Assembly (NCBI GenBank): GCA_013812465.1
Contig: JACCTK010000050.1
Location: 1 to 6,279 of the forward strand
Source of the DNA: Actinomycetota bacterium
GTDB lineage: Bacteria > Actinomycetota > Thermoleophilia > Gaiellales > Gaiellaceae
Length of the DNA: 6,279 bases
Reading direction: 5' to 3'
The first letter of the stretch is position 1. Every line of letters starts with the position of its first letter. The notes under the pieces are model-generated. The model was not told the origin of the DNA. It was given only the letters and a program-made list of their open reading frames with translations, and searched no databases. Position numbers and translations under genes: made by a program. This document shows positions 5,681 through 6,279 of the stretch, in pieces.

Positions 5681-6279
5681 TCAGATCTTCGGAACGACCT
5701 TCGCCTTGATCGTCCCGACGACCTTGGGAACGTTGTTCTGCACCCGGATTACCCGGTACTGCCGGCCGAAGACCGTGTGCAGGCTCTTCGAGAAGCTGAC
5801 CTTGCCGGACAGCGTGGTCACGTTCTTGAACTTCTCCATCTCAGCCGCGAGTCGGGCGCCGTTCGTCGAGCCCCCGGTCCGCTTCAGCGCGGTCACCAGA
5901 CCGTCGATCGCTGCCGGCCCTGTGATGAACCCGCCGGTGCTCCCACCCTTCGCGATCGCTGCCTTGTTCCGCTTCGCGAGGGCGTTGACGGCCGCGACCG
6001 GGTCATCCCCGAACGCCGAGGCGAAGGTGACGTAGTAGTAGTTCGTGACCATCGGGTTCGGGGTGTACCAGTAGTTCCCGTCACCCGCCCACGAGTTGAG
6101 CATCGGAGTGTTGTTGCCGAGCGTCCGCAGGCCGTTCAGGATCGGGACCTGCGCTCCGAACGCTGCGGCAGTCGACGTGACGATCACATCGGCTTCCTCC
6201 CTGTTCAGACGCGTTGCGATGTTCTGCCAGGACGCAGGGTTGCCTCCGAGCGACTGGTACGTCTCCTCCGCGACGATGT
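5681..6279 (-). CDS. Liv-type ABC transporter substrate-binding protein, C-terminal half (5' end beyond window)
   Basis: This is the C-terminal part (198 codons visible, TGA stop at 5681-5683) of a type 1 periplasmic binding protein of the branched-chain amino-acid (LivJ/Peripla_BP_6) family, which captures the ligand outside the membrane and delivers it to the permeases. The frame is open to the window edge: residues such as EETYQSLGGNPASWQNIATR lie upstream of an internal GTG at 6187, so that GTG is not the true start. Family-typical features are a strand-turn-helix (VIVTSTAAAFG) followed by a helix and 'LRTLGNNTPMLNSW', a Tyr-rich stretch (NYYYVTF), and a C-terminal lobe with 'GFITGPAAIDGLVTALKRTGG' and a closing beta region ending in Lys-Ile. 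Full-length relatives are about 380-430 residues, so roughly half is missing, including the signal peptide and most ligand contacts. The ligand therefore cannot be inferred. An ATPase gene begins 5 bases after the stop, supporting co-transcription. Confidence 0.88.
   Translation of the reverse strand, partial: IVAEETYQSLGGNPASWQNIATRLNREEADVIVTSTAAAFGAQVPILNGLRTLGNNTPMLNSWAGDGNYWYTPNPMVTNYYYVTFASAFGDDPVAAVNALAKRNKAAIAKGGSTGGFITGPAAIDGLVTALKRTGGSTNGARLAAEMEKFKNVTTLSGKVSFSKSLHTVFGRQYRVIRVQNNVPKVVGTIKAKVVPKI

Noticed and set aside
4477..5709. Long plus-strand open frame opposite the two ATPase genes
   Set aside because: It is Ser/Arg/Ala-rich with no recognisable motif and lies antisense to strongly conserved ATPase genes. 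Long antisense frames are expected in GC-rich coding DNA.
5681..6187. Complete small protein starting at the GTG at 6187
   Set aside because: The frame stays open upstream to the window edge with sequence typical of the same binding-protein domain, so this is an internal Val codon of a truncated gene.

Overview
This window is a GC-rich bacterial segment. Every gene I can support lies on the minus strand, so transcription runs from position 6279 toward position 1. The high GC content, the Arg/Ala/Glu-rich proteins and the exclusive use of GTG and TTG starts fit a high-GC lineage. Actinobacteria, perhaps Thermoleophilia-like, would be my guess, but nothing here fixes the taxonomy. There is no rRNA, tRNA or CRISPR array.

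Positions 6279 to 2250 hold a branched-chain/hydrophobic amino-acid (HAAT, Liv-type) ABC importer in the order livJ-like substrate-binding protein (5' end cut off by the window), livG-like ATPase, livF-like ATPase, livH-like permease, livM-like permease. Two enzyme genes follow without a gap: a ketopantoate-reductase (PanE/ApbA) family dehydrogenase (1336-2253) and an M24 creatinase/aminopeptidase-P-fold protein (236-1345). Four consecutive junctions share a 4-base GTGA or TTGA stop/start overlap, and the last junction overlaps by 10 bases, so this looks like one translationally coupled operon. The simplest reading is import of an amino-acid-like compound followed by reduction/oxidation of an oxo or hydroxy acid and an amide-type hydrolysis. 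The actual substrate cannot be read from the sequence.

The M24 protein lacks most of the canonical metal ligands of its family, so it should not be called an aminopeptidase on family membership alone.

The most unusual feature is a 170-bp foldback element at 69-238, just downstream of the M24 gene. It has 24-bp terminal inverted repeats (23/24 matching, the outer 20 perfect), each ending in TA, and its interior is itself nearly self-complementary down to a central tetraloop hairpin. It looks like a MITE (miniature inverted-repeat element) of the TA-duplicating IS630/mariner type. It sits exactly on the stop codon of the M24 gene, and both the occupied and the inferred empty site keep a TAG stop. 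Beyond it, a minus-strand reading frame opens at position 67 and runs off the left edge; it may be the next gene of the operon.
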